A model generated the notes under the pieces. That model was not told the DNA's origin. It made no database searches and saw only the letters and a program-made list of their open reading frames with translations. A stretch of DNA of 64,000 bases from DALYJJ01 sp033763935 (GTDB lineage Bacteria > Acidobacteriota > Terriglobia > Bryobacterales > Bryobacteraceae): positions 66,190-130,189 of the forward strand of contig JANRJO010000088.1 of assembly GCA_033763935.1 (NCBI GenBank), written 5' to 3'. Below, one piece after another: positions 42,274-51,610 of the stretch. A program made the position numbers and the translations under genes. How positions within the stretch are numbered: the stretch's first letter is position 1; each line of letters opens with the position of its first letter.

Positions 42274-43587
42274 GTGCGTCGTGTACCAGCGATGAGCTAC
42301 TGGGGTTCCGTGAGCGAGTTTCTGTTTCCGGACATTCGCGAGAGAGACCCGGAGTTCCGGGCGGACATTGAGCGCCTGGGGCGCCGCGGGCTGGTCGTTA
42401 TCGGATGGGTGGAGCTGGTGATGACGGCGCTCAGCCAGGTACTTGCGCAATCGGGTGCGATCGTCGATCTGGGCTGGGACCGCCGCAGCATCTGCCTGAT
42501 CACCTCGATCGTTTTGGGCGTGTTTTGCCTTTCGTTTGCGAAGGCGGCGCAGGCGCGGCGGATCACGCGGGAAGTGGGCATGGCGGTGGGGACGCTGACC
42601 ATCGTATCCCTGTCCTGGGCGGCCTCAAGCAAAGTGGAGACGACGACGGAGGCGCTCTGGATGACGCACATGGACTTCATGAGCGTCATGTTCGTGGGTG
42701 TGGCGGTGCTTCCCCTAAGGCCGATGCAGATGCTGTTGATGGGCACGCTTTCCACCGTGTTGAGCATTGCGCTGGTGGGGCCGTTCGACATGCGGCTGAT
42801 GGTGGCGCAGGTGCTGGTGGTCCTGCTCTCGACGGCGCTTGCGGGCGTCGGGCACCAGCGGCTGGCGTCGAGTTGGAAGAACCACGCGGAACTGCGCCGG
42901 CTGCAATGCCGCGCGTTGTTGACCGAGACGGCGGCATCCATGGGCCGGCTGGCGGGCGCGCTGAGTCACGAGTTGAACAATCCGTTGGGGGCGATCAAGA
43001 GTTCGGCGAGCACGATCGCGGCGATGAGCGCGCGCCACGGAGCGAAGCTGGGGGAGCACGGGCCGATGCTCGAAGAACTGGCGCAGACCGTGGTGCGGTC
43101 GTCCGACCGGCTGGAGCAGGCGGTGCGGCGGATGCAGCGGTTCAGCAACCTGGACCGCGCGGAGGTGCAGCCCGTGGATCTGGGACAGCTGGTGCGCGAC
43201 GTCGTGGGCCTGGCGGAAGCGCGGCATCAGCAGGTGAAGTTCGAGGTAGCGGTGGAGCAGGCTCCCGCCATCACATGCCGGCCGCAGGCGTTGAGCGCGG
43301 TGCTCTCCGGCCTGGTGGAGAAGGCGGCCGAAAGCGGAACCGTGGCGGTACGGGTAGGGGCGCGAGACGGCGAAGCGCAGGTGGCGATCGAGAACCATGG
43401 CGGCGCGGCGCCGGAGCGCGAGTGGTTCGAGCCGAGCTTCGAAGAAGACGGTGGCCGCATCGCGGCGGCGAACTGGACGTACTTCAGCGCGCGGCAGGTG
43501 GTGCGGGAGCAGGGCGGGGAGATTCACGCGGAGGCGGCGGCGCCGCACGGGGGCATGCGGCTGCGGCTCTGTTTCCCGCTCGCGTGA
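42274..43587 (+). CDS. Membrane histidine kinase with degenerate ATPase domain
   Basis: 437 residues from GTG 42274, with GGGAGC nine bases upstream; ATG 42292 is the alternative. Five to six membrane helices (residues ~40-195), then a HisKA domain with a normal phosphoacceptor ALSHELNNPLGAIKSS (His232). The HATPase domain is degenerate: the N-box Asn position is Lys in VLSGLVEKAAES, the G1 DxGxG is NHGGA, and the G2 box is missing (AANWTYFSARQVV). It may not bind ATP. Followed 16 bp later by the MscS gene. Confidence 0.82.
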   Translation: MRRVPAMSYWGSVSEFLFPDIRERDPEFRADIERLGRRGLVVIGWVELVMTALSQVLAQSGAIVDLGWDRRSICLITSIVLGVFCLSFAKAAQARRITREVGMAVGTLTIVSLSWAASSKVETTTEALWMTHMDFMSVMFVGVAVLPLRPMQMLLMGTLSTVLSIALVGPFDMRLMVAQVLVVLLSTALAGVGHQRLASSWKNHAELRRLQCRALLTETAASMGRLAGALSHELNNPLGAIKSSASTIAAMSARHGAKLGEHGPMLEELAQTVVRSSDRLEQAVRRMQRFSNLDRAEVQPVDLGQLVRDVVGLAEARHQQVKFEVAVEQAPAITCRPQALSAVLSGLVEKAAESGTVAVRVGARDGEAQVAIENHGGAAPEREWFEPSFEEDGGRIAAANWTYFSARQVVREQGGEIHAEAAAPHGGMRLRLCFPLA

Positions 43588-43603
43588 GAGAATAGCCCTT
43601 CGC

Positions 43604-44632
43604 GTGTTGCCACAGCAAAGCCTGGTGTTGATCTGGCCGGCGGCGACGTTCCTGGCCGGTTTTGCGGCGCTTCTCGGGGTGCGCCACGTGTTCCTCCGGT
43701 CGCTGCAGAGGCGCGGCACAGCACCGAACGGGCTTGCGGCGATCGTCGCGGAGTCCATCCGTTTTCCCTCCTGGGTCTGGGTGCTGGCGGGTGCTCTGTT
43801 ACTCGCCATCCGGATTGCACCGCTCAGCGAGAAACAGGTGGACGTGACCGAGAAGGTCGTCGTCGCGTTCCTCATCGTCAGCTTCAGCCTGGCGGCTGCG
43901 GCGTTGAGCGCGCGGATGCTCGCCGTGTTCGGCAACCGCCAGCGGATGCCGATGGTGGTGGCCGGCATGACGCGGACGCTGACGTACGTGGTGGTGCTGA
44001 GCATCGGCGCCCTCACGCTGCTCGCGTATCTGAAGCTGACCATCACTCCACTGCTGACGGCTCTCGGCGTAACCGGTCTCGCGGTGGCGCTGGCCCTGCA
44101 GGATACGCTCGCTAATTTTTTCGCAGGCGTGCACATCCTGGTGGAAGACCCGATTCAGGTGGGCAGTTTCATCCGGCTCTCGAGCGGCGAAGAGGGCACC
44201 GTGACCGACATCGGGTGGCGCACGACGCGCGTATTGACGGGACAGAACAACACCATCGTCATCCCGAACACGAAGATCACGTCGAGCATTCTGACGAACT
44301 TCAGTCTGCCGGACGAGCGCGTGGTGGTGGACGTCGCCATCCTCACCGGGCGGGAAGCGGATCCCGACCAGGTGATGGCGCTGATGGTGGACGAGGCGAA
44401 GAGGCAGCACGACGTCCTGCTGGACCCGCCGCCGCTGGCGTTCTTCGATCCCGGGGTGACGCCCACGCACCTGCAGTTCAAGCTCGAGGTGGGAACGGCG
44501 AGGCGGATCGGGAGCGGGTACCTAAAGTCGCGGCTGCGGGTGGCGATCTTGAAGCGGTTTCGCGCGGAGGGCGTGCCGCTGCCGGCGGTGGCGGCAATAG
44601 CGGCGAGCGCGTCGGGGCGGGGGCAGAGCTAG
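43604..44632 (+). CDS. MscS-family mechanosensitive ion channel
   Basis: 342 residues from GTG 43604. About five membrane helices, the last (TPLLTALGVTGLAVALALQDTL region) being the pore helix, followed by the beta domain with DPIQVGSFIRL, GTVTDIGWRTTRVL and NNTIVIPNTKITSSILTNFS, which is the MscS signature. The C-terminal domain is ~120 residues. It should open under membrane tension. Four bases separate it from the hydantoinase gene. Confidence 0.92.
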   Translation: MLPQQSLVLIWPAATFLAGFAALLGVRHVFLRSLQRRGTAPNGLAAIVAESIRFPSWVWVLAGALLLAIRIAPLSEKQVDVTEKVVVAFLIVSFSLAAAALSARMLAVFGNRQRMPMVVAGMTRTLTYVVVLSIGALTLLAYLKLTITPLLTALGVTGLAVALALQDTLANFFAGVHILVEDPIQVGSFIRLSSGEEGTVTDIGWRTTRVLTGQNNTIVIPNTKITSSILTNFSLPDERVVVDVAILTGREADPDQVMALMVDEAKRQHDVLLDPPPLAFFDPGVTPTHLQFKLEVGTARRIGSGYLKSRLRVAILKRFRAEGVPLPAVAAIAASASGRGQS

Positions 44633-44635
44633 CAC

Positions 44636-46546
44636 ATGCGGATCGGGGTGGACGCGGGCGGGACCTTCACGGACTTCGTGGTGGTGGACGGTGGGCGGGT
44701 CGTCGATTCCTTCAAGCTGCGCTCGGATCCGAAGGCGCCGGCACAAGTGATCCTCGCGGGCATTGAGCGAGCCGCGCGAGGCGCGAGGGCGGAGGTGGTG
44801 CACGGTTCAACGGTGGCCACGAATGCGCTCCTGGAACGCAAAGGCGCGCGTACGGCGCTGGTGACCACGGCGGGCTTCGAAGACCTGGTGCTGATCGGGC
44901 GGCAGAACCGGGAACGGCTGTATGATTTAACGCCGCCGCCGAAACGAGTGTTGGTGGAGAGCGACAGCTGCTTTGGCGTCGCGGAGCGGACGTTCGCGAG
45001 CGGTGAGGTGGAGCGCGCGCCGGCCGCGGAGGAACTGGCGGCGCTGTGCGGGCGGCTGCGCGAGGCGGGTGTTGACGCGGTGGCCGTCTGCTTCCTGCAT
45101 AGTTATCAGAACGCCGCGAACGAACGGGCGGCGGCGGAGGCGCTACGGGGCGGCTTCTACCTGAGCGTGTCGCACGAGGTGTGCCCGGAGTTCCGGGAGT
45201 ACGAGCGGGCATCGACGACCCTGATCAACGCCTATGTGGGGCCGTTGATGGAGGCGTACCTGGGGGAGCTCGCGGAGCGGACGCGGGGCCATTCGCTGGC
45301 AGTGCTGCAGTCGAACGGAGGGTTCTTGTCGGCGGAGGAGGCCTCTCGTTACGCCGTGCGAACCGTGCTGTCCGGTCCTGCCGGCGGGGTGGTAGGCGCG
45401 ATCGAAACCGGCCGCCGGTCGGGCTTCGAGAAGGTGCTGGGCTTCGACATGGGGGGAACATCCACTGACGTGAGCCTGTGCGAGGGAAGGCCGCGCGAGA
45501 CGGTGGAGGCGTACGTGGACGGGCTGCCGGTACGGGTGCCGATGCTGGACATCCACACCGTTGGCGCGGGCGGAGGGTCCATTGCGCGCGTGGATGAAGG
45601 GGGGCTTCTGCGCGTGGGGCCGGAGAGCGCGGGGGCGGACCCCGGGCCGGCGTGTTACGGGGTGGGCGAGCAGCCGACGGTGACAGATGCGCACGTCGTG
45701 CTGGGGCGGATTGCGGCGGACCAATTCCTGGGCGGCGAGATGCGGATCGATGTGGAGCGCGCGGAACGGGCCCTTGACGGCATCGCGGCCCGGCTGAGTG
45801 TCTCGCGCGAGGAGGCGGCGGCCGGGGTGCTGCGGGTCGCGAACGCCAATATGCAGCGGGCGATTCGAGTGGTCTCCATCGAGCGCGGGCACGATCCGCG
45901 GGAGTTCGCGCTGCTCGCGTTCGGCGGGTGCGGCGGGCTGCACGCCTGCGAGATATCGGAGGAACTGGGGATGCGCGCAGTGGTCTCGCCGCGCTACGCG
46001 GGAGCGCTCTCCGCGCTCGGGATGGTGATGGCGGAGCGGGTGCGCGACTATGCGGCGGGGGCGTTGGGACGGGCCGATGTCGAGCAGCGGTTCCGCGCGA
46101 TGGAGGAGCAGGCGCAGCGCGAGTCGCCCGGGGCGCGGATGGAGCGTTACGCTGATCTTCGCTATGCGGGACAGAGCTATGAGCTGACCGTGCCGTGGCA
46201 TGCCGCCGATCCGGCGCCCGAGTTCCATGCGGCGCACCGCAGGACGTACGGGTATGAGGATCGCGCGCGGGCAGTGGAGGTGGTGACGTTGCGGGTGCGT
46301 GCGCGCGGGCGGGGGAAGAAGGCGGAGCTCGAGCCGGAGCGAGCCGGGAGCGGGGCGCGGCGCGGCGAGCGGCGGGTCTTCGTCGATGGGCGGTGGCGCC
46401 GGGTGGCGGTCTACGACCGGGGCGCGGTGCCGGGGAAGGCAATAACGGGTCCGGCGCTGGTGGTGGATTACGGGTCGACGACGCTGGTGCCCGGCGGTTG
46501 GAGCGTGCACAAGGACCGGCCGGGAAATCTGGTGTTGCGGCGGTAG
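44636..46546 (+). CDS. Hydantoinase/oxoprolinase family protein, subunit A
   Basis: 636 residues. N-terminal ASKHA-like motif IGVDAGGTFTDFVVVDGG (1-20), then VHGSTVATNALLERKG, a second phosphate motif VLGFDMGGTSTDVSLCEG and TVGAGGGSIARVDEGG. These ATP-dependent enzymes open cyclic amides such as hydantoins or 5-oxoproline, normally with a B subunit. No B subunit lies in the window; the next gene is on the other strand. The substrate is unknown. Confidence 0.9.
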   Translation: MRIGVDAGGTFTDFVVVDGGRVVDSFKLRSDPKAPAQVILAGIERAARGARAEVVHGSTVATNALLERKGARTALVTTAGFEDLVLIGRQNRERLYDLTPPPKRVLVESDSCFGVAERTFASGEVERAPAAEELAALCGRLREAGVDAVAVCFLHSYQNAANERAAAEALRGGFYLSVSHEVCPEFREYERASTTLINAYVGPLMEAYLGELAERTRGHSLAVLQSNGGFLSAEEASRYAVRTVLSGPAGGVVGAIETGRRSGFEKVLGFDMGGTSTDVSLCEGRPRETVEAYVDGLPVRVPMLDIHTVGAGGGSIARVDEGGLLRVGPESAGADPGPACYGVGEQPTVTDAHVVLGRIAADQFLGGEMRIDVERAERALDGIAARLSVSREEAAAGVLRVANANMQRAIRVVSIERGHDPREFALLAFGGCGGLHACEISEELGMRAVVSPRYAGALSALGMVMAERVRDYAAGALGRADVEQRFRAMEEQAQRESPGARMERYADLRYAGQSYELTVPWHAADPAPEFHAAHRRTYGYEDRARAVEVVTLRVRARGRGKKAELEPERAGSGARRGERRVFVDGRWRRVAVYDRGAVPGKAITGPALVVDYGSTTLVPGGWSVHKDRPGNLVLRR

Positions 46547-46593
46547 GGCCGGAGGCGCGGCCAGACGTGCGGAGGAACAGGCACGGGAGCGGC

Positions 46594-47832
46594 TCAGTCA
46601 ACGATAGCCTGATACACCAGCGTCGAGAACAGCGAGAGCGACGACTGGTCGAAGGGCATGTACTGCTGGAAGAGCAGTGTGACGAGCTTCTCTTTCGGGT
46701 CCATGCGGAAGTAGGTACTGGCGGCGCCGTCCCAGCCGAACTGGCCGACGCTGCCCGGAATGCCACCCTTGGCGACATCGAGGCGAACCGAGCCGCCGAG
46801 GCCGAAGCCGTAGGCGCCGGCGGGGTCGATGGAGGGAACGCTGAGGGTGCTGAGGTGGTTGCCGGTCATCAGCTCCACGGTCTTGCGGCTGAGGAGGCGC
46901 ACGCCGTCAAGTTCGCCGCCGTTCAAGAGCATCTGCCCGAAGCGGGCGTAGTCGCCGATGGTCGAATAGAGGCTCATGCCGCCGTAGGGCACGCTTTCCG
47001 TGAACGATACCGCCTCCATCGCGGCCTCGCTGAGCTTGCCGTCCTTCACGGTGTAGGTCTTGGCCAACCTGGGGAGCTTCGCTTCGGGCAGCGTCCAGTG
47101 TGTGTCGTTCATCTTCAGCGGAGTCAGGATGCGGGTCTGGACGAAGCGATCGAACGGCATGCCGGAGACGGCTTCCACGACGTAGCCGAGGACGTCGGTA
47201 TTGATGCCGTAGTTATACTTTTCACCGGGCTGAGCCACCAGAGGCAAGGTGGCCACCTTGCGGATGAAATCCTTGAGAGTCGGCGCCTCGAAGACCTTCG
47301 CTTTCCGGTAGAGCTGGGGAACGGGGTCGTCGCCCCAGGTGTAGGTGAGCCCGCTGGTGTGAGTGAGCAGGTGCTTGACGGTGATCGGACGGGCCGTATC
47401 GGCAAGGACCGGCGCGTCCGCGGTGCCGGCGGTGAGGACCCGCATGTTCTTCAACTCAGGCACATGCTTGGAGACCGGGTCGGCCAGCGTCAACTTGCCT
47501 TCCTCCACCAGCATCATGGCCGCGACGCTGGTAACCACCTTGGTCATCGACCAGATGCGGCAGATGGTGTCCTTCTCCATGGGCAGCTTGCGGGCGATGT
47601 CCCGGTAGCCGTAGGTGTGCCAGTCCGCGATGCGGCCGTTGCGCAGCACAAGGGTGACGGCGCCGGCGCGTTCGCCGCGATCCACCATCTCCTGAAACCG
47701 CGCGTGGAGGCGTCCCAGGCGATCCGACGACAGGCCTTCCTTCTCAGGCGTAGAGAGGGGCAGGGGCTGGCTCCAGAGGATTCCGGCCACTACGACGAGG
47801 CAAATAAGGTACCGCGGCATATGGCCGAACAT
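46594..47832 (-). CDS. Secreted serine hydrolase, class C beta-lactamase/esterase family
   Basis: 412 residues with a signal peptide after MPRYLICLVVVAGILWSQ (ATG 47820 may be the start). The SxxK motif is SMTK in CRIWSMTKVVTS (about residue 95), the Tyr motif is YNYG in GEKYNYGINTD, and the C-terminal third motif region is GWDGAAST. The family includes penicillin-binding proteins, esterases and beta-lactamases; resistance is not implied. It lies alone on the minus strand. Confidence 0.88.
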   Translation of the reverse strand: MFGHMPRYLICLVVVAGILWSQPLPLSTPEKEGLSSDRLGRLHARFQEMVDRGERAGAVTLVLRNGRIADWHTYGYRDIARKLPMEKDTICRIWSMTKVVTSVAAMMLVEEGKLTLADPVSKHVPELKNMRVLTAGTADAPVLADTARPITVKHLLTHTSGLTYTWGDDPVPQLYRKAKVFEAPTLKDFIRKVATLPLVAQPGEKYNYGINTDVLGYVVEAVSGMPFDRFVQTRILTPLKMNDTHWTLPEAKLPRLAKTYTVKDGKLSEAAMEAVSFTESVPYGGMSLYSTIGDYARFGQMLLNGGELDGVRLLSRKTVELMTGNHLSTLSVPSIDPAGAYGFGLGGSVRLDVAKGGIPGSVGQFGWDGAASTYFRMDPKEKLVTLLFQQYMPFDQSSLSLFSTLVYQAIVD

Positions 47833-47857
47833 ATCACGCCTCGCCGGCGTGCGGCGG

Positions 47858-48235
47858 TCAGCGCGAGGCGATCGCGTCGATCTCGACCGAGACGTTCCGC
47901 GGAAGGCCGGCGACGGCGACGGTGGCGCGGGCGGGCGGGTTCGAGGCGAAGAACTTCGCGTACACCTCGTTCATGGCCGGGAAGTCGTCCATGGTGCGGA
48001 GATAGACGGTGGTCTTCAATACGTTGTCGAGGCTGGAGCCGTCGGCTTCGAGGACGGCCTTCAGGTTTTCGAGGACGCGCGCGGTCTGGGCGCGGACGTC
48101 GCCGTCAATGACCTGCTGAGTGGCGGGATCGAGGGGAATCTGGCCGCTCAGAAAGATCAGATTGGCGAAGGCCACGGCCTGCGAATAGGGGCCGATGGCG
48201 GCGGGGGCGTGAGGGGTTGCGATGATCTCTTTCAT
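47858..48235 (-). CDS. ridA: RidA family enamine/imine deaminase
   Basis: 125 residues, the usual size. Signatures IGPYSQAV, LIFLSGQIPLDPATQ, the Arg in VYLRTMDDF, and PPARATVAVAGLPRNVSVEID. RidA hydrolyses reactive 2-aminoacrylate-type intermediates. Its ATG overlaps the pyrD stop by four bases. Confidence 0.94.
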   Translation of the reverse strand: MKEIIATPHAPAAIGPYSQAVAFANLIFLSGQIPLDPATQQVIDGDVRAQTARVLENLKAVLEADGSSLDNVLKTTVYLRTMDDFPAMNEVYAKFFASNPPARATVAVAGLPRNVSVEIDAIASR

Positions 48236-49164
48236 TTCTCTTTCCAGCGAAGCGTGCCGGTGAGTTCGCGCACGTTCGCGATGTTTTCTTCCTTCAGGAA
48301 TTGGTCCAATTCGCGGGCGATACGGGCGGGCGCGGCGGGGTCCCAGAATGTAGCGGTGCCCACCTCGACGGCGGAGGCGCCGGCGACGAGGTATTCGGCG
48401 GCGTCCTCACCGGTGGCGATGCCACCGAGGCCGATGACAGGGATCTTGACGGCGCGGGCGGCTTCGAAGACGAGGCGGAGGGCGATCGGCTTGATGGCAG
48501 GGCCGGAGAGGCCGCCGAAGCCGGCGCCGATGCGGGGGCGGCGGGCGCGAGCATCGATGGCCAGCGACCCGAACGTGTTGATGAGCGAGATCGCATCGGC
48601 CCCGGAGTCTTCGGCCGCCTTTGCCAGCGGTTCGATGCGGGCGACGTTGGGGGAAAGCTTCACGATAACGGGGCGGCGCGAAACTTGCCGGATGGAGGAG
48701 ACAAGCTGGGCCATCAACCCCGGGTCGCTCGAAAAGAAGATGCCTCCGTGTTTGGTGTTGGGGCAGGAGACATTGATCTCGTACCCGGCCAGGCCCTCGG
48801 CGTCTTCGAGGACGCGGATCACTTCCAGGTAGTCTTCCGGCGCGTAGCCGAAGACGTTGGCGAAGACGGGGGTGCGGACGCCGCGGAGGGCGGGGAGCTT
48901 ATCGGACACGAAGGCGCGCACCCCGACGTTCTGGAGGCCGATGGAGTTGATCATGCCGGCCTCCGATTCGTAGATACGCGGCGGGGGGTTGCCCGGCATC
49001 GGTTCGCGGGAGAGCCCCTTGACGATGATGCCGCCGAGGGCTTCGAGGTCGACGAGGGTTTTGAATTCGACGCCGTAGGCAAAGGTACCCGAGGCGGCGA
49101 GGACGGGGTTGCGAAGGGCAATGCCACAGAGCGTGGTGGCGAGGCGGGCGCTCGGCGAGGGCAT
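48232..49164 (-). CDS. pyrD: Dihydroorotate dehydrogenase, class 1 (PyrD)
   Basis: 310 residues from ATG 49164; upstream in-frame codons exist but lack a site. FMN-barrel motifs: PVLAASGTFAYG, YEINVSCPNTKHGG (catalytic Cys rather than Ser, as in class 1), VIVKLSPNV, and the GLGGIATGEDAAEYL phosphate loop. The NAD-linked class 1B enzyme needs PyrK, which is not visible. It oxidises dihydroorotate in pyrimidine synthesis. Confidence 0.93.
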   Translation of the reverse strand: MPSPSARLATTLCGIALRNPVLAASGTFAYGVEFKTLVDLEALGGIIVKGLSREPMPGNPPPRIYESEAGMINSIGLQNVGVRAFVSDKLPALRGVRTPVFANVFGYAPEDYLEVIRVLEDAEGLAGYEINVSCPNTKHGGIFFSSDPGLMAQLVSSIRQVSRRPVIVKLSPNVARIEPLAKAAEDSGADAISLINTFGSLAIDARARRPRIGAGFGGLSGPAIKPIALRLVFEAARAVKIPVIGLGGIATGEDAAEYLVAGASAVEVGTATFWDPAAPARIARELDQFLKEENIANVRELTGTLRWKEK

Positions 49165-49264
49165 GAGGCCGAAGACCAAGTCTAGCAGAACGAGGTGAAC
49201 AACCCGGTCCGGATTAAGGTCTTTGACCGATAGTGGGCGACGCACAGGGGGGCAATGATAAGGC

Positions 49265-51250
49265 GTGGGCCTTGTCTCCACGAACGGGGCGCGATCGCGG
49301 CGGGGCACGCGCCCGGGCTCTTTGGCGCGTCGCTTTGCGGCGTTCACCACCATCCTCTGCCTCTGGATCGTGCTGGTGGCGCTCGCTCACGATGCGGCGA
49401 TGGGCCGCTTTGATTTCTGGAAGGGTGCGCTGCTCACGGCGGTAGTGGCGGGGGTGGGATTAATCATCGGCCGCTTTACCGTGCGGCTGCTGGTGCGGCC
49501 TCTCGAGCAGTTCCGGGAGGGGCTGGCGGCAGTGCGAGAAGGGCGCCTGACGCCCATCCCGGTGAACCGGACCAGCGACGAGATGGCGTTTCTGGGGGAG
49601 AGCTTCAACCGGATGATCGAACAGCTCAGCGCCTCCCAACAGGAAGTGCGGCGGCACCAGGAGTTGCTGGAGCAGCGGATCCGGGAGCGGACAGAGGCGC
49701 TCGAAGTGGCGATGAAGCGCGCGCTGGCGGCGAGCGAAGCGAAGAGCGAGTTCCTGGCAAACGTCTCGCACGAACTGCGCACGCCGATGAGCGGGCTGCT
49801 CGGTATGTTGGACATCCTTCTGGACGGGGACCTACGCGCGGAGCAGCGGGACCAGGTGGAGACGGCTCAGAACTGCGCGAACTCGCTGCTGGCGCTGCTC
49901 AACGACATTCTGGACCATTCGAAGATCGAGGCAGGCAAGATGATCCTCGAGCAAATCCCGTTCGACCCGCGCGGGCTGCTGGAGGAGTGCGTCAAGGCGT
50001 TGGCGGGGCAGGCGCGGAAGAAGGGGATCGAGGTGCGGTGCGAACTGGGCGATGACGTGCCGGCAAGCGCCGTGGGCGACCCGCTGCGGATCCGCCAGAT
50101 TGTGAACAACCTGCTGAACAACGCGGTGAAGTTCACGGAGCGCGGATGGGTGCGGCTGGCGGCGTCCGCACAGGCGGGCGACGACGGCGTGACGCTGACG
50201 ATCGCCGTCGAGGACACGGGAGTGGGGATCCCGGAGGAGAAGCTGGGGACCATCTTCGAGAAGTTCACGCAGGCGGATGGGAGCACCAGCCGCCGGTACG
50301 GAGGCACGGGTTTAGGCTTGGCGATCACCCAGCGCCTGGTGACGATGCACGGGGGACGAATCGAGGTGGAAAGCGAGGCGGGCCGCGGCGCCACGTTCCG
50401 TGTGACCGTACTTCTCGGGAAGGCCGGGAGTACCGCGGCGGCGCAGGGTGCGGAGCCACGGCTGCGCAGCCAGGGATCGTTGCAGGTCCTGGTGGTGGAA
50501 GATAACCTGGTGAACCAGCGCGTCATCACCGCGCTCCTCAAGAAGAACGGCTACGCATTCACGGTAGCGTGCAACGGCGTGGAGGCCCTGGCGGCGCTGG
50601 AGCAGGGCGAGTTCGGGCTGGTGCTGATGGACGTGCAAATGCCCGTGATGGACGGGCTGGAGGCGACGAGGCGCATCCGTCAGCGGGCACGGTGGCGGCA
50701 TTTGCCGGTGGTGGCGATGACGGCGCACGCAATGACGGGCGACCGCGACCGCTGCCTTCAGTCCGGTATGAACGCTTACCTGGCGAAGCCGGTCAACGCG
50801 GCGCAGTTAATGGGGATGGTCGACTCTTATTTGCGCATGTCGACCGCGCAGCCGCTGCCGCTCCGCGAGCCGAAAGCCAAGGCCCCCACGCCGATCAACG
50901 AGAAGCTGGCGGCGCAGCGGCTGGGGTCGCATCCGGCGCTGCTGCAGGGAATGCAGCAGTTGTTCCTGGAGTTCGCGCCGGAACAGGTGCAGCGGCTCAA
51001 ACTGGCCGCCGGGCGGCGGGACACCGGGGCGCTGGAGCGGGAGGCAGGACAGGTGCGGACCGCCGCCGAGCACATCTCCGCGACGCAAGTGGAGAAGTGT
51101 GCGTCCGAGATCGCCGCCGCGGCAGCGGTCGGACGGCTGGAGCAGGTGCAGGCGGATATCGGCAGGTTGGAACAGGAGCTGACGCGGCTCAGCGACCGGG
51201 TGGCTGGACAGGCTACTGGTGAGCCGAGTACTGCGACTGCGGGGGATTGA
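49265..51250 (+). CDS. Hybrid sensor histidine kinase with receiver and degenerate Hpt domain
   Basis: 661 residues, GTG start. Two membrane helices (~25-42 and 53-72), HAMP (~73-125), coiled coil, HisKA with SHELRTPMSG (His169), HATPase with NNLLNNAVKF, EDTGVGIP and GGTGLGLA, and a receiver domain (~406-525) with Asp456 in LMDVQMPVMDG and Lys508. A C-terminal helical Hpt-like domain (~545-645) has Gly595 where the phosphorylated His is expected. No extracellular sensor of size is present, so it probably senses in the membrane. Confidence 0.9.
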   Translation: MGLVSTNGARSRRGTRPGSLARRFAAFTTILCLWIVLVALAHDAAMGRFDFWKGALLTAVVAGVGLIIGRFTVRLLVRPLEQFREGLAAVREGRLTPIPVNRTSDEMAFLGESFNRMIEQLSASQQEVRRHQELLEQRIRERTEALEVAMKRALAASEAKSEFLANVSHELRTPMSGLLGMLDILLDGDLRAEQRDQVETAQNCANSLLALLNDILDHSKIEAGKMILEQIPFDPRGLLEECVKALAGQARKKGIEVRCELGDDVPASAVGDPLRIRQIVNNLLNNAVKFTERGWVRLAASAQAGDDGVTLTIAVEDTGVGIPEEKLGTIFEKFTQADGSTSRRYGGTGLGLAITQRLVTMHGGRIEVESEAGRGATFRVTVLLGKAGSTAAAQGAEPRLRSQGSLQVLVVEDNLVNQRVITALLKKNGYAFTVACNGVEALAALEQGEFGLVLMDVQMPVMDGLEATRRIRQRARWRHLPVVAMTAHAMTGDRDRCLQSGMNAYLAKPVNAAQLMGMVDSYLRMSTAQPLPLREPKAKAPTPINEKLAAQRLGSHPALLQGMQQLFLEFAPEQVQRLKLAAGRRDTGALEREAGQVRTAAEHISATQVEKCASEIAAAAAVGRLEQVQADIGRLEQELTRLSDRVAGQATGEPSTATAGD

Positions 51251-51593
51251 GCTTCACTTCAATCGTCTTTTCCTCTTCGTTGACGTCGAAGGTCTGCCCG
51301 AAAGTCTGATAGTTCTTGGCGATGACCTGCACAAGGATCTTGCCCTGCGGGAGAGCGGGAACCTTCGCGACGCCGTCCTGGTTGGTCTTGACCTGCCAAC
51401 TGGTGACCATCTTCTTGCCGAGCTTGACGATGGAGCGGCCTTCGTCGAACTTGACGATGACACTCGCCCGTTCGACGGGCTTATCGGTCAGCGTCTTGAC
51501 CTCGATCCGCAGCTTCGTCATGGGCGGGTCGGCGAAGACGGGAAGCGCCAGTGCCGTCAGGAGCATTGAGGCCAGAACCAATCGGAACCGCAT
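51213..51593 (-). CDS. Secreted carboxypeptidase-regulatory-like domain protein
   Basis: 126 residues from ATG 51593 with a signal peptide (ending VFADP). A single beta-sandwich (RIEVKTLTDKPVERASVIVK, TNQDGVAKVPALPQGKILVQ, GQTFDVNEEEKTIEVKL) of the CarboxypepD_reg type. The last 38 bp overlap the end of the convergent hybrid kinase gene, coding in both directions. Confidence 0.72.
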   Translation of the reverse strand: MRFRLVLASMLLTALALPVFADPPMTKLRIEVKTLTDKPVERASVIVKFDEGRSIVKLGKKMVTSWQVKTNQDGVAKVPALPQGKILVQVIAKNYQTFGQTFDVNEEEKTIEVKLNPPQSQYSAHQ

Positions 51594-51610
51594 GATTGTA
51601 TTATCGCAGG

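Noticed and set aside
43397..43603. Upstream extension of the MscS frame
   Set aside because: It is a shadow of the kinase gene's end; the channel's first helix starts after GTG 43604.
46594..47832. Antibiotic-resistance beta-lactamase
   Set aside because: The SxxK and YxG motifs are shared by esterases and penicillin-binding proteins, and nothing points to a resistance role.
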